DNA from: Rhytidiadelphus loreus
Lineage: Eukaryota; Streptophyta; Bryopsida; Hypnales; Hylocomiaceae
Direction: 5' to 3'
Assembly: GCA_947034895.1 (NCBI GenBank)
Contig: OX344765.1
Location: forward strand, 45,637,001 to 45,701,000
DNA: 64,000 nucleotides
The notes below the pieces were generated by a model. The model worked only from the letters and a program-made list of their open reading frames with translations. It was not told the origin of the DNA and made no database searches. Within the stretch, counting starts at the first letter, position 1. Each line of letters starts with the position of its first letter. Made by a program: the position numbers and the translations under genes. Of the stretch, positions 46,375-59,585 are shown piece after piece.

Positions 46375-46570
46375 AATTATTCACCCGTACTAAATAACCA
46401 TTTCGGTAAAAGTACTACTATCAGATTTTTCCTTCTACTGCTGCTGACTGTACTAGTCCAGTTTCCATGACCACTAAATAACCATTTTTTCTGGGCATGT
46501 AATAAGTACTAGTACTACTATTATCTCATTTTTCTTTCCACTGCTGCTGACTGTACTAGGCCAGTTTCAG
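46375..46570 (+). repeat. Short tandem duplication
   Basis: ACTAAATAACCATTT ... AGTACTACTAT ... CTGCTGCTGACTGTACTAG ... CCAGTTTC occurs twice in succession, from about 46398 and about 46473. Confidence 0.75.
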
Positions 46571-46859
46571 TGACAAGTAATTGGCTGGAATGGGATTTTC
46601 CTCAGTAGGGACTAGGGACTGAGGTTGCATGCTGGAGCTTCCCAAGAGGGGGCCCAAGAGCATAAAATAAATTACAAAGGGGGGGATGCAAGTGGGTTGC
46701 AAGCCAATGGAAAGAGTAGAAAGGATTCTGGCTGATTTGAAGGAATCAACAGGGCCGTTACAGGAACGGACGGAAGGACAGTAACTTAAGAAGAAGAAGA
46801 AGAAGCTTATTAGCATACGTCTCAACGACTAAAAGTTTATTAAAAGAAAAAGGCAATAA

Positions 46860-47686
46860 AATAAACAGCCAGCACCAAGAGAGAGAGATTCGTTCAAGCA
46901 TCAAGGAAAAACTGTTTTTCTATTGTAAGAGCCAATCATTGTCTTTGATTTCTGCAAATTTCCTTACAAGTTGCAAGTGGACGCATTTTGGGAGACCTAT
47001 GGTCACAAATAGGTGCCTACGCTTGAAATCTTTGAAAATCCATAAGTAATTCAAAAATGCTTGGAAAATTACGAAACCACTTGGTTTCTGGTGAATTCAT
47101 TTGTCAATCTCTGACAAATGATTGGCGAATCCAAAATTCTTACGGTCTCCATAAGCGTATGAAAAAGGTGGAACAACCCGTAAATGGGCGCTTTTAGAGC
47201 ATGTTACCTTAGTCTGCTTTTAAAGCGACCATTTAAGAGTTGATTGCCTTTCAGGAAAAGCTAAACTCTTTAAAAAATGATTTTCAGTAAATTTTTGCAA
47301 TTTTTGCAAGAAGAGGAATGGAATTAACATCTAATAACCCAAGTCGTTTCATATTTTTTGGACCTTTGTGAAATTAGTTACTATTTTTTGAAGTTGAAAT
47401 GCAGGGGTCGGTAAAAGCGACCATCTCCTGAAATGTGCACTGTTTTTTCTCACTTTAATTTGAAGACCTGTGCAAGTTTTCTTTAGTTACTCTGAATTTT
47501 AATTTCTGGTGGTGAAAAAGGAAGGCTCCAGAGAAAGAAAGTCAAGTGTGTTGTGCTGCTTACTTGGAGGTAAAGGAAGGAAGGGCATGGGAATGAATAT
47601 ATTGGTTGGGTCATCAACCAATAAAAAAATAAAAATGAAACTCCTCGTGAGGTGAAATCACTTTTTCACACCCCTCAAAATTAGGA
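46860..47686. repeat. Dispersed repeat copy and flanks
   Basis: 46920-47215 is a copy of the GGTCACAAATAGG-type repeat ending GCATGTTACCTTA. 47216-47686 contains AAGCGACCATTTAAG segments of the same family but no clear boundaries. Confidence 0.5.
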
Positions 47687-48101
47687 TAAGGTAGTATGCT
47701 CTAAAAGCGACCATTTAAGGGCTGGTCTGCTTTTTCTACAGGCTTCCTTGTACAAAAATAATTTTTTCATCATTTTTCAAAGAAAGAAAAATAAATGTGG
47801 AACCTAACACAAGTGGTTTTGTATTTTTCTAAGCATTTTTGAATTACTTATAAATTTTCAAAGATTCAAGACATAGGCACCTATTTGTATTCATGGGTTT
47901 CCTAAAATTTGTCCACTTGCAACTTGTAAAGAGATGTGTGGAGATCAAAGACAATGATTGGCTCTTACAATAGAAAAATAATTTTTCTTTGATGCATTGA
48001 ATTGCTACAAAGGTTCATTTAAGGATCACCCCATCTCCATTCTCCACCTAAAAATAGGGGCGGTTTGAAGAAGATGGGCGCTTTTGGAACATACTACCTT
48101 A
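47687..48101. mobile_element. TIR MITE, 415 bp
   Basis: Starts TAAGGTAGTATGCTCTAAAA and ends with the complement of TAAGGTAGTATGTTCCAAAA. The interior is an inverted copy of the dispersed repeat at 30350-30655 and 46920-47215. No exact target duplication is visible, though the ends read like decayed TTAA sites. Confidence 0.6.
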
Positions 48102-50769
48102 CCAGGATTTCTTTGAAAGTTACACAAGCCTATAAACTGAGATTTTTTAAAAATAGTGAAATATTCATCTTCCACATGTGCTCAAAGGGCACAAGCGCAG
48201 AGAACATACATAGTAATTTTTTTTTCCCAAAGATGAAAATGGTTGAAAAAGAATGTCTTTAAGTTATAAAAATGTTTTGATATTTTAAAATTAATTTTTC
48301 TAATTTTAATTTTTCTAAAAATCAAACATCAAAGTGTCTATGTTCCTAGAGTTTTCCATTGTCCTTTTTTGTGCATAACTTTTAGAGATAAAACTTTCTA
48401 AGTTTGAATTTTTAGAAACATACTATTTTTAATGATTTATAAACTATCCTTATTTTTTTATTTTTTTACAAATTATTATTCCAAAAATCATAGTACCAAC
48501 CGAAATAGACTGTTCTGAGAAAAAAACGGCAGGTGTTGCTTGCAGTGACCCTATTAGTTTGGGTCCAATTCACAAGTCACGAGGTGAAATAAGTCTGAGC
48601 TATAATAGATTTGAAGTGATGGAAATTGCTTGTATTGTGTTCTTTGGCTCCAATTGCTTCTCACAATGTCCATATTGTGTAACACGCATGCAACTTTGAT
48701 GTTTGCAAAACCAAGCTCAAGGGAAAAAGGGCCCCTTTTGGGGTCTTAGAAAGTTATGTGAATTCAAACATAATGTCATATGTACTTGTCAACTAAAAAT
48801 TATTATTTTTGTTTATAAATACTATATGGGCTTAAAAATTAAATGAAAGAGTATTCTTCAAATATATTTAGGCATATGTTAGTATCTATGTCTTTTAAGC
48901 ATGTTATATGTAGCTCCTGAAATTAATATACTCCTTGGACATACATGGTTTCCAAAAAATCACAAAGAGTACCCTTCCAAGAAATTAAACTTGACATTAT
49001 ATTGATACTAAGAAACAAGACATTGGAGCTAGCATGATTTTGGTTTCCTTCACCACAAACCTCCCTTAGCAAAACCTTAATAAATGTTGGCACTAGCAAC
49101 TTGGAGGTCACAACTTGGAGGTCACAAGTCCTATATTCAAATGGGACGGAAAAAGTCAAGCAGGAGACATGGTGAAGTTGATGGAATCTTGAGAAGAGAA
49201 AGCCCCCCAAAACATGATCAACAAGAGACTGAGAAAATGAGCAATTTAGCATCAGCAACTTTGTTGCTATTCACTGGAATAGACTTTTCATTAACCCTGT
49301 GACATTGCTGCGGACACTAATGATTCAATGGATGACAGAGAATCCTTCTATGTAAGACAAAATCCTTCTATGTAAGGTTCATTATCAAACAGGACTGATT
49401 AACAAATTAAAGAGAGGGTGACCAATCAGTCTTTCAGTCATGTGCAGTGCTGTAGTTTTCTCAAATTCCGCACATTGACTTGACTTCAATTGCTTGCATT
49501 TTGTCACATGGGAAAAATTAATCACTCCTCCAGGATTGGTGTAATATGAAGTATTGATATCTTAATTGAGTCCAGTTTCAGAGAAGAAGTATTCGACCCA
49601 AGCTGTAAGGCCGAAAACAGGTCAAATTCAAAGGTTCAACCTCGAGCAGTTTGGTTCCCCTCCCACTGGAAGCTCAAATGCATGAGTGAGATCGAAGAGC
49701 TAGCTAGAGTACTCATCAGTTTTTTTCCTCCTGTGACTACGACAACAACAAACGGAGCAGAACAAGTCATTCTTACACCCAAATAAAGGCATGGAGGTAA
49801 TACTGTAATCGGCTCTCTCCATGCACTCGGCTAAACTGAACTCGATCGGCAGCAATAGTTTTGTTACTTATCACAGCCTTTACAATAAAGAGCGAACTGA
49901 ACTGAAAGTGACTGTGCACTGCCGTGCCACGCGCGGCAGCAACTGAAAGACTGATCAAGTCCTTCCCTTCCAAGCCAAGATAAACTTAACTTATGCAGCA
50001 TGCTTTGAGGACGTTACATCGATCGATTGCCTGCCCACTTGGGGACCCATTTCATTTGGGGTTTCAGTGCCTGATCGAGGTTTCTCCATTTCTGAATCGA
50101 TCAGCGCGGCGGGGGTGCAGGCAGCTGGCTGCAGCATAACCGAGATGATCGACTCACTGGAGGACAGACAGAGTTGGAGATCCCGTGGGACCAGACTGGA
50201 GGTGCAAAAGCACTGCTGGTATGCATGGCATGGGACCTATTCTATTCAATTCTATTCACTTTGGAAAGTTGGGGCAGGTTCCTATGATCTCAATTTATGT
50301 TGGCATGATTTTTTTGAAAGGTTTTTTTGAAGATAGAAAAAATACATTACACAAAATAGTGAAATTAGGTTGCCTTAACAATAATTAGGTTGCCTTACTT
50401 CAAGAAAGTTACAATGTTTCTAAAGATACTTCCATTTGTAAATATGGAGGTCAATGAGTTCCAATTACAACAATAACTAATTCAAAAGTAGTGCATTCTT
50501 GTACATTAATAGTAATATGAGTTTTTTAGGCCTTCCTATTGTAGCCATGTTAGAAAACATTGTAACTACTTTATGCGAGTAAAATGAGCATTGTGAATAC
50601 AATTTTTGTTGGTTTTGAGGTAGTCTAAAGATTCTTATGGGTAGCACAATTAAAAAAATTCATAACAAATTCATACTTTATCAAAAAATATAATTTCAAT
50701 TGCTCTCACCACTTCTCACACTTGTCTTTTATGTGGAATTAAAAAATAAAAAAATATAAAAAATATAAA
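48102..50769. other. Gene-poor DNA
   Basis: AT-rich except for a GC-richer patch at about 49950-50240 (CGGCGGGGGTGCAGGCAGC), where I see no credible exon. No gene recognised. Confidence 0.35.
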
Positions 50770-50777
50770 AAAATATA

Positions 50778-50827
<50 letters not shown>
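50770..50827 (+). repeat. A-rich/(AT)n microsatellite
   Basis: TATAAAAAA units leading into a run of about 20 AT dinucleotides. Confidence 0.9.
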
Positions 50828-50830
<3 letters not shown>

Positions 50831-52413
50831 GCAATGGCATGAGGACAAACTCCTAATTCTACCCTATATAGTCAGTGCAAGTTAAATCCTAGTGCAAGTT
50901 AGATCCGACAGTTAGTTATGCAGAAGAAGACAAATTTTTAAGAATGTTGCACAACGCAATAGAAATGGCAGTTTCGAGTGTTCTTTTTTGATGAAAGAAA
51001 GGCCGCCTTGGTCTTGGTCCTGAAGGGGTTTACTATGCATGTGGGAGGCAAAGTCGATTGCCTGATTTGTCAAGACCGTTATGCCAAAGTTGCTTCCTGC
51101 CCATTTCCACAATGTCAAGAAAATGTTGGTGAATGGTATTGATTTCCCATAGTCAATTCAACTGAGTTGCAAGAAAATTATAATAGGAAGAGATATGTAG
51201 AAAATAAAACAGATCACTTATCCTACATTGCTACATATCTCTTCCACTCTTAGACTAAAACTGTCTACATATATACCCTGAAAGGAAAGGAAGTTGCAGA
51301 TCCCTGGATTGCCTCGTATTACGACTCATGTACCAACAACAACTTCATGTACCAACAACAACCGATGTATTCTTACAAGTGGTTGGACTTATTAGGAAGT
51401 GGTGTAAGCATTGACTTGGCCAAATGTTTAGGTTCACTAATCTTTGAAGAGTTGCTTCTTATCACTTATAGAGAACTACAACCTCCCACTTTGAAATTGC
51501 ACAAGAATTTTTGAATTCATATATGGTAGTGATGAAACTTGATGTAGAAAAGATCTTACTTTTGTGCCCAAAGATCTCTCCAAAACTCTATAATCTACCA
51601 ATAATTGATTATGTTAAAAATGTTTAAAGTGGGGCAAAGAGTCCTCAACCTTAGCCCTAGTAGCTAAGTACATTCATGAGAAAACCATTGCAGAGAAAAT
51701 GCATCAGACTCTAGCGGGATGAGTGCAACAACCCTGCGTACCTACTGTAGCCGACGTAGTCGTATTGTCGAAGTCCCTGGAAGTTCAAATAAGTGTATTT
51801 CCCCGCAATCGTGTGTAGTAGAGCTGGGGATACATCATAGGTCAAGAGTATGTTCTATTTCAACCACAAAAAATAAGAGTATGTTAAAAGGAGATTTTTT
51901 TGAAAGGCAGCGCCCTTGAAAGTCCATGAAAGACGCAAATAAAGCGAAGGTAGAATCTCTACATTGCATGAGATACAAAAACTGTGAACATTAGAGATAC
52001 AAGATCCAAATTCAACACCTTTACACTGGTCATCAGGACCACAAGCATTAAGGAAACCTTCCAGAAAGCAAAATAGGTCTCTCAAAGGAGTTCATCAACT
52101 AAGTGTCAGCAGGAAACTGAACGAGAAAATGCCCAGCGCCCACACCCGAGCTTTCCAAGCAAGTGGATGTATCAACATGTGCGATGTGGTCCTCAGCTCT
52201 GCAAGACACTTAAAACGGTCTCTGACTGTCTGCATGCCGATATGTATTCAGTCTCCAGGTACGTTGCAGGTCTGTAAGACTGGATTCCTCATGAAGCATC
52301 TGGAAAAAAACAAAACATCACTCTGTTGTGCACCCGGGTTCCTGCCTTCATTCACTGTTGCTAGTATGTCGATGTGATTAAAGAGATTCTTTGTGTACAA
52401 ACCGCAATCCAAG
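50828..52413. other. Gene-poor DNA and 3' flank of the MinE gene
   Basis: 51484-51600 is related to the intron repeat at 34600-34695. About 51930-52413 is probably 3' UTR of the minus-strand MinE gene. Nothing else recognised. Confidence 0.4.
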
Positions 52414-54348
52414 TTATGAGTCTGAAAAATTTGAGGTTGATCCATCTTGACTATCCTGATCATCCTCGAAAACGTCCGGGACAACCTCCTGGCGGATAAC
52501 ATCCGGATGCTCAAAACGAATATCCACCATGCGAAAGTTCCCCTCCTCTTCCTCATAATCAAACGACCTAAGCTCCGTATTCACAAGCTCCTGACTGAAC
52601 TCCTGGTATTGAGGCCTAACCCTGCGAACAGGCACCGTGACAGAGTACACTGTTCCCAAATCAGGATCCGAGGAGACGTTGAGCTGCACTTTGTCCTCGG
52701 ACTCGATTTCCACGAAATCAGAAAGAGCTCCAACGATGTTGGTCACGATTCTCGTCTTGGCGTCGTCGTTCACCGAGCACCTGTCTGAGATGAGGATCAT
52801 TTTGAGACGCTGTTTTGCAATGGAAGCATTTGATGATGGGCTAGATTGCATAGGGAAAAGAATCGCCCATGCATGAGCTAACCGCTCCAGGAAGCTCTCC
52901 TCCTTGTCATCGTCTGCATTGTTCATGAAATTGAATCCCCTCACCACCCTGTACCCGGCATGGCGGTAGTGGTTTCCTCTGGGAGCGATCACACCTGGTG
53001 TGAGCTATCCTTACCCTGCCCCCCACATAATGATTAACCAAAGTTGGAGAAAACTGGCAGGGCCTCTTCTCCACCTGTACATACAAAATCTCCTAAGGGT
53101 AAGTAAAATGCAAATACGACATGCAGCGACAACTGTGTAGGAAGGTCGTCGCTGTTAGATCCAAAGCATTGAAGTCTTAGTAAGTCGATCACAATTGACA
53201 AGTTCGATGCATTGCTGTATCGTAGAGTCAGAAACCCATCACATGCGGTAAGAATATGTGCTGTATACAGCATCTTATGATGACACCACCCTAATTGTGA
53301 CAGATATGATTGAGGGATATATGGACAAAGGTTGGATTTAAAATCACCATTCGCAGTGAAAACACCCATTTCATATATGACAATATCCAGTGTAATGAGA
53401 ATTGCGTTAGGAGAGTGCTACAATGAATTTGAATATTCTCAAAGGAATACAACCTGGCATTTTGTGACGACTCCGAACAATTGTCTACTCACGGTTAAAT
53501 CCAAAGTAAATTTAGGGCATGTGTTTGTTTCATTTCATGAATTCCTTTGCTCTACTCATTTGAGCTCTTCTGTAGCTAATTTCTTTCTCTATTCAAAATC
53601 GACCTATGAGGACAAAGTCGGTGTCTACAGCACACTCTTCACCCACTCAATTTCGATCAGAATCAGTTGATTTCAATTCCCGAGTCTCTCTTTTCAGTTT
53701 CAAAAAATCTAGTACTTTCAAGCCAAATTGCTCACAGAGCTTAACCTCTCTTATGGTCACCTGAAAAACCTGAAGGCGAAAGCAGTCCAACGTAGGGAGG
53801 ATATCATTTTATGATAAAAAAAAAATAGAAGCCTACATAATTCGATCAAAACTGTAGGGTTCAATGCAGTAATGCATCGTCTAATCAGGGTCACCCGACA
53901 ACTAAATCCCCCGTTCTATTCTATCTTGTAATTCCGCTTTGTAATAGCCATAGACTGCGATAAATCAACTCTGTTATCAAAGACTCAGTTCTTAAACTGT
54001 AAGTACACATAGAACGATTGACAAAACGTTTTAAGACGTTCGAATTATTACTGAAATAAACCGGTATATATTAAAACGAATTCATTCTGTTTCCTAGTAA
54101 CCCAGCATCATATCCAGTCCTAAACCCTGAAACCAGTTTCGGAACCCTAAAATGCACTCCATTACAAGAAGAAAGCCTTTCGTCTGAAGCTGAAAGATCG
54201 CTCCCAGGGAAGAAACGACAGCTTACCAAACTTAAAATTCACTCCTCATAGGAAAAGACCAACCCCGTACCTTCCAAGAAGCTAGAGGCAGAGCGAGCGC
54301 AGAAGACGAAAAGTGCAACGTCGCCGATCTCGCTGCAACAGCGCACAT
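52414..54348 (-). CDS. MINE1: Plastid division site regulator MinE
   Basis: The large exon 52994-52414 encodes the MinE domain: ESFLERLAHAWAILFP (start of the MinCD-antagonist region), SNASIAKQRLKMILISDRC, then NIVGALSDFVEIESEDKVQL and LGTVYSVTVPVRRVRPQYQ, very close to plant MinE1. A plant-type acidic C-terminal extension ends in NFSDS. MinE directs MinD and so places the FtsZ ring at the middle of the chloroplast. The large exon lacks its own ATG at the right place. A candidate first exon at 54348-54264 encodes MCAVAARSATLHFSSSALA, a good transit-peptide-like start, and joins in phase 1 (donor gttggt, acceptor caccag) to give 221 aa, near the usual 230. The 1.27-kb intron and exon 1 are inference; the MinE domain is certain. 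Confidence 0.85.
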
Positions 54349-54829
54349 CCTGAATAGAAATTTCGACTCCTCGGAATAGAATTTCGATCAAATCAGCAAA
54401 TCCAATGCGCTTCTTAGTCGACTTCAAAATCGTCGTTGACAGCAGCACCAAAACAAGCCAAAGAAGGGTCAGAAATTCCGCAGTGAAGCTCCAAAGGGAA
54501 TTCAGTAAAGGTTTGAGGGTCACCGATGGTGTCAATGACAAGTCACAAATTATTTGTGACTTGGGAACGTGTGACTGGACATGAGCTTGGTGGTGTGGGA
54601 TTAAGTTATACATATGGCTGGCGTCGCGGTCCAACACCTGAGAATTTGCCAAGGCTGAGTAGACCCACCGGAAGTTTTAGAGACCGAAATTGTACTGTCC
54701 GAGAGTCAGAATGTGTGCCGTGCGAGGGCACACTCAGCACAGGAGCAAAGCCCCTGCGCAAGCTTCGTCATGTGTGGAATACGGCCCCCCCACAACAACA
54801 TTGGCAAGTTCCGTAGCATTAAGAGTAAG
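54349..54829. other. Upstream region of the MinE gene
   Basis: Promoter/5' region of the minus-strand gene. No additional feature recognised. Confidence 0.35.
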
Positions 54830-55250
54830 GTAAAGTAAGAGGCTCTGAAACAGTGCGGGCATTAAGAATGGCTCCTATAAATGGTTGTGAAATGGTGCAT
54901 CTAAAGTTCTGAAATTGACCAGTACATTCATTGAATGAACCAAGGAAGAAAACATTATTAATTGGAAGAGCCAATCATTCTCTGTGTTTTCTCCATTTTT
55001 ATTTAGAATTGCAAGTGAGCCATTCATGAAAGATCTAGGGTCACAAATAGGGACCTATGACCCAACTTGTTTGAAAATTCATAAGTAATTCAAAAACCTC
55101 TGGAAAAATATGAAACCACTTGGGTTAGATTCCTCATCAATTTCTCTTTGTCTGAAAAATGAGCTAAAAATATTCCCGTCCAAAGAAATACACGAAAAAG
55201 GCAGACCAGCCCTTAGATGCACCATTTCTGAGCCTCCTACCTTAGAAGTA
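54830..55250. mobile_element. Member of the ...TACCTTA dispersed repeat family
   Basis: Bounded by TAAGAGGCTCTGAAAC on the left and the complementary TTTCTGAGCCTCCTACCTTA on the right. The interior (AGAGCCAATCATT, GTCACAAATAGG, GTAATTCAAAAA) matches copies at 30.4, 47.0 and 47.8 kb. Confidence 0.55.
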
Positions 55251-58200
55251 CCCATTTTGGACAGCCCCCTATGTGATGGCTTTATAGGGCGACCTATTGT
55301 GGACAACAGTTGGATGCACTGTTGAATGACAAAAGATTCTCTGTTTTCCCTTCTTGTCCACTCACCTCTCTTCCCTTCAATTGATTGGGGAGAAGGGCCA
55401 AAAATGACTATAATAGGTGAGTCTATTAGACTGGAATGAATTCGAATGAAAAATTCACATTTATATTGAATAAAATATTTCATTCTTGAAAAAAGAATTC
55501 CTCTTTTTCTTTTACATTCTTCTTCATCCTAATTTCCACACACATTGAGTTCAATTTCTCAATGAATTTCCCATACCCTACAATTTAAATGCTTAAGTTA
55601 TCTGTTATAGATACTTGTACCTTAGTTCCCTACCATTCTTGTGGTAAAATCGTCCCCCCCCTTAGCAAAATTGGTTGTTCCATAATCTTCCCTTGAAAAC
55701 ACCCAAATCAGTACCAGGGACTATTCTTAATTATTTTCTAAAAGACAAGTGATTTTCTTGAAAACTTGAATCATTGCATCAACCAAAAAGAACCCGGTGA
55801 ATGACTTTGTAAAGCATATCAAATGGAAATTGTAATTTTTTTTTGTCCATTTCTCCCGTGAGTTCCCTTAAGTACGCACTACTATAGAGATACATATGGC
55901 ACTTATGGTAGCCGACCCATACCTGATCACCTCCTATATCCAACCTATAGACTGTTGTATTATCAACCATAGACTGTTGTAGTTCTGTGAAGTTGTCGCA
56001 TAGTTCAAAGAGTAATTTTGGCACGTTGTGATTGGCTGCAAGGCTGTTAATATTGCAACCAACCCTTGGTCGATTTTGCAATGAGCCTATGGTTAGAAAA
56101 TACAAAGGCCTATATCACCATTGTAGGTTGAAGAAAATCTTTCACTAAAAAATTCATAGTAACTACATTTAGTGTAATAAAATTCTAGAAAAATATACAA
56201 TCCTTTCAAATTCTATTTCTACACATGGAGAAAATTTTGGCACTCAAAAAACTACGCTCTAAATATGTGTAATTGCTTAAGTGATTAGTTATAGGTCGGC
56301 TCCTATAAATGTTTTTTGGATCAGTTTGCTATAAATGAAATTGTAATCAATGATACATGGAAATGGATGGTCGGCTAAGGAGGAGAATTTCTGTCCAAGA
56401 CTAAAATTCCTTTGTAAGGCAAGAAATTCATAGGAATTCAAACATGAAAAGTAATTTTGGAAGGTAACCTTATGATTTTTGTCACCAAAAGCACTTTTCA
56501 TAGGCTACTTGCCACATCATTCAACTTATATGTCATGCACTTTGAACACTTCCACAATGTCCAATGGTTACTATTGTAAGTCTAATTCCGAAGAAGAAGC
56601 TTTGTATGTAGTTCTCTCATGGACAAGATGCCTACCATTACTTTTGAGAATGTCTCCTTCAAACAACAATGAAAACCTTTCTATCACTACTCAATACCTC
56701 TCCAAACATCTTTCTCTTCAATGTGATCTCTAAAGCAAGTGCATGTACAAGCAACACATATAATACTTATACACTACCAAAATTGATAAGAGATTTTGGC
56801 CTATATCCACTTAGAATTCAAGCAAATAATTTTTTATGAACTTGTTAGTTTGGAGGACATTTGTTTTGTCTGGCTACCTCAAGTAGCTTCTAAATTCTCA
56901 CCCTTCTATCATGAAGCTCACAATTTGACAAATTATCCTTGTCAATACTTATCTTAAGGACATATAAATAAAGAACATTTCATATTCATTGCTATTTGAA
57001 CTTGTCTTGGATGGTTCATTTTGTTCATGAGCACCATCACCATCATTCTTTAGTTGATCATGCCTAGTGTTCATGATAACTCACATGAGTCTATGAAAGT
57101 TAGAGACAATGTATGATTTCAATTGTTTATCATGTAATAACAATACAAACATAATTTTGTTTCCTACCTATACATGTATAGAATGAAAGGACTAAGTTCC
57201 TCAATGCCAAGGTATGGCCACCTCATAGTCTGTTAGATGTAGGTTTGAGTCATATTACCTACATTGGATATGGTGTTAATTTAATGTGTATATGAAGGAT
57301 TTGCTATATTATATGTGCATGCCATTTGATTCTTTACATATCGATTTATATAGAGACCTAATTGTTGATTTTATTCTGCTATCAAAATGTACAACATATT
57401 TTCAATACAAAAATAAAATTGAAGAGATAGAAATTCAATAAATTTTAATTTATAAATAGTTTTGACATGTAACAAACTTGACTAAGAAGAATCCTTAGAT
57501 CTTAAAACCACATGACTGTAGGTAATTATGCAATCATTTGGCTAGTCAATCAAGCCCATGATTCTACTAGTGTGGGAGGCATCAATATCTTGCTTATGTA
57601 TGAAACTAAAGATATTTGTATGAAATGAAATGTTAGTATGACATTCTTTGCACCACTATTTTTCGTTTCTCAAGGTATTGAACTTCTAAAAACATTTTTA
57701 GTAATTAAATTTCTCTTGAAAGGCAAGAGGAAGTCAAATCAACCCCAAGTTGTTTCATATTTTTTGACCTTCATGGAATTAGTAATGAATTTTCAAAGTG
57801 AAGAACAAAAAATTGGACAATATATTGGACATTTTTTTGGACTCTCTTATCAAAATTCCTTTTAAGATTTTTTTGACATTTTTTCCAAAAAATTTTTTAT
57901 AGGAGAAAATTTTGACACTTTTTGACACTAAAATGTAAAAAAAAAAATCAACAAATTTTCCAACACTTGAGTATCAAAAATAGTGTCAAAATGTTGTGAG
58001 TTTTATGACATATCCTTTTGGAAAAGTTTAGTATTGAAAATGGTGTACAAAAAAATGTAGAGAAACGTGTAGAAAACAACACCATTTTGGGTGATGATAT
58101 ATCCAATCCTTTCACAATGTCTCAACATAGAATAAGTCTTGATCATTTCTTCTTCCAAGCATATTTGCATGGTGTGCATATAATCAAGGTAGCATCAAAA

Positions 58201-58740
58201 GTCATTTGGTTTCTATATATACAGTAAAAAGATGGCAATGTGATTACATTATTGATCTCTTCACAAAAAACTATATCAATGTAAACTTCCCAAATTAAAT
58301 TAGGAGATAACAATAGCAATCACTTCAATAGAAGTCGCCAACAAAAAACAATGTCAAATATGACTAAAGATGATTGGTGACTACTAACAGTCATATTCTT
58401 GAAGGCCAACACCTAAGGAGAAAATCTGATTGCAAAATCTGACTATTAGTCATATTTTGGCCTTGTACTTGGTGAGCATATAGTTTACATTTGTTGGAAA
58501 TGCCAAAGTACTTCATAGAGAACAACATGGAACATGTCTAGGGAATACCTAATTATATTTGCTAGTCACATTTTTATTGCAGTTATATTCCAGTCATATT
58601 TTTATAGTAGTCAATTTAATTTCTTTTCAAGCAACCTAGGAAAATATAGGCAATCCAATAAAAATGTGAACAAGTGATTTTGAAACCTAATTGCCATCTT
58701 TTTAGAATTTTGAAACCTTAGCTGCCACTTCTTTAGGGTT
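55251..58740. other. Gene-poor AT-rich DNA
   Basis: Only short chance frames. No gene, RNA gene or clearly bounded element recognised. Confidence 0.4.
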
Positions 58741-58744
58741 TTGA

Positions 58745-59110
58745 AACCTTGAACGACACTTTTTGCCTCTTCTTCCTTGTCTTTTGTTGCCTCCTAGCTC
58801 TTACTTCTTGTTACTTCTTATTTTTTGCTTCTCGTTGTTTCTTATCTTTTGATCCTTATTGCATCTTAACTCTTGCTTCTTGTTGCTTTTTAGTTCTTGC
58901 TTCTAGGATTTTTTGTTGCACCCTAATTCTTGCTTCTTGTTGTTTTCTAGATCTTGTTTTTTGTTTTATCTTGTTGCATCTCACCTCTTGCTCCTTACTG
59001 TTTTTTAGTTCTTGCTTCTTGTTTTTTCTTGTTGTCTTTTAGTTATTGTTTCTTGTTGTTTCTTGTTGCATCTTAACCCTTGCTTGTTGTTACCTTTTAA
59101 TATTTGCCGC
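58745..59110 (+). repeat. Degenerate pyrimidine-rich tandem repeat (TCTTGCTTCTTGTTG type)
   Basis: About a dozen imperfect units of CTTGCTTCTTGTTG(C/T)TTTT. The open frame on + (Phe/Leu/Cys only) is an artefact of the repeat. Confidence 0.8.
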
Positions 59111-59293
59111 CTCTTAACTTTTGTTTTTTCTATTACAATTGTTATTCATCTTACCGTAAACTGGTGCTACCTTTTTTGTCTTACCATAAGTCTTTTAATT
59201 GAAGGTTGACCTTTATTGTTCATTCATTAAAAATTAACCTCCCATTTCTTTGATTGTATACTATCACAAAGTTTAGACCCTACGATTTGGCAA

Positions 59294-59585
59294 TAGTTAT
59301 CGTGCAGTTATTGTTGTTTCATGGATTCGTACCATAATCACACTGACTCAATGTATTTTTACACACTAAATTACTGCAAAAACAATGAATATCAATAGCG
59401 TACGGTTTATGTATTTTAACTATACAATTTTTGTGCCAAAATTGCATAGCAATCATATAGTTAAAGTACATAAACCGTACACTATTGATATTCATTGTTT
59501 TTCGCACTAATTCAATGCATAAAAATACACTGAGTCAGTGTAATTATGGTACAAACTCATGAAGCAATGATAACTGCAAAATAAT
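59294..59585. repeat. Near-perfect long hairpin (about 135-bp arms)
   Basis: The left arm (from TAGTTATCGTGCAGTTATTG) and right arm (to GATAACTGCAAAATAATTG) are inverted copies that include GTACCATAAT, ACACTGACTCA, AACAATGAATATCAATAG and GTACGGTTTATGTA. They are separated by a loop of about 30 bases around 59430-59455. It looks like a young fold-back MITE, and if transcribed it would form a miRNA-precursor-like stem. Confidence 0.8.

Noticed and set aside
50067..50330. GC-rich open frame at 50.1 kb
   Set aside because: No homology seen, no splice partners, and the frame decays into AT-rich sequence.
54239..54652. 137-codon minus-strand frame overlapping the candidate first exon of MinE
   Set aside because: No family resemblance. 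A shorter frame inside it gives a proper transit-peptide start that splices to MinE in phase.
58749..59042. Phe/Leu/Cys-rich 97-codon open frame that looks like a membrane protein
   Set aside because: Produced by the CTTGCTTCTTGTTG-type tandem repeat; it has no natural protein composition.
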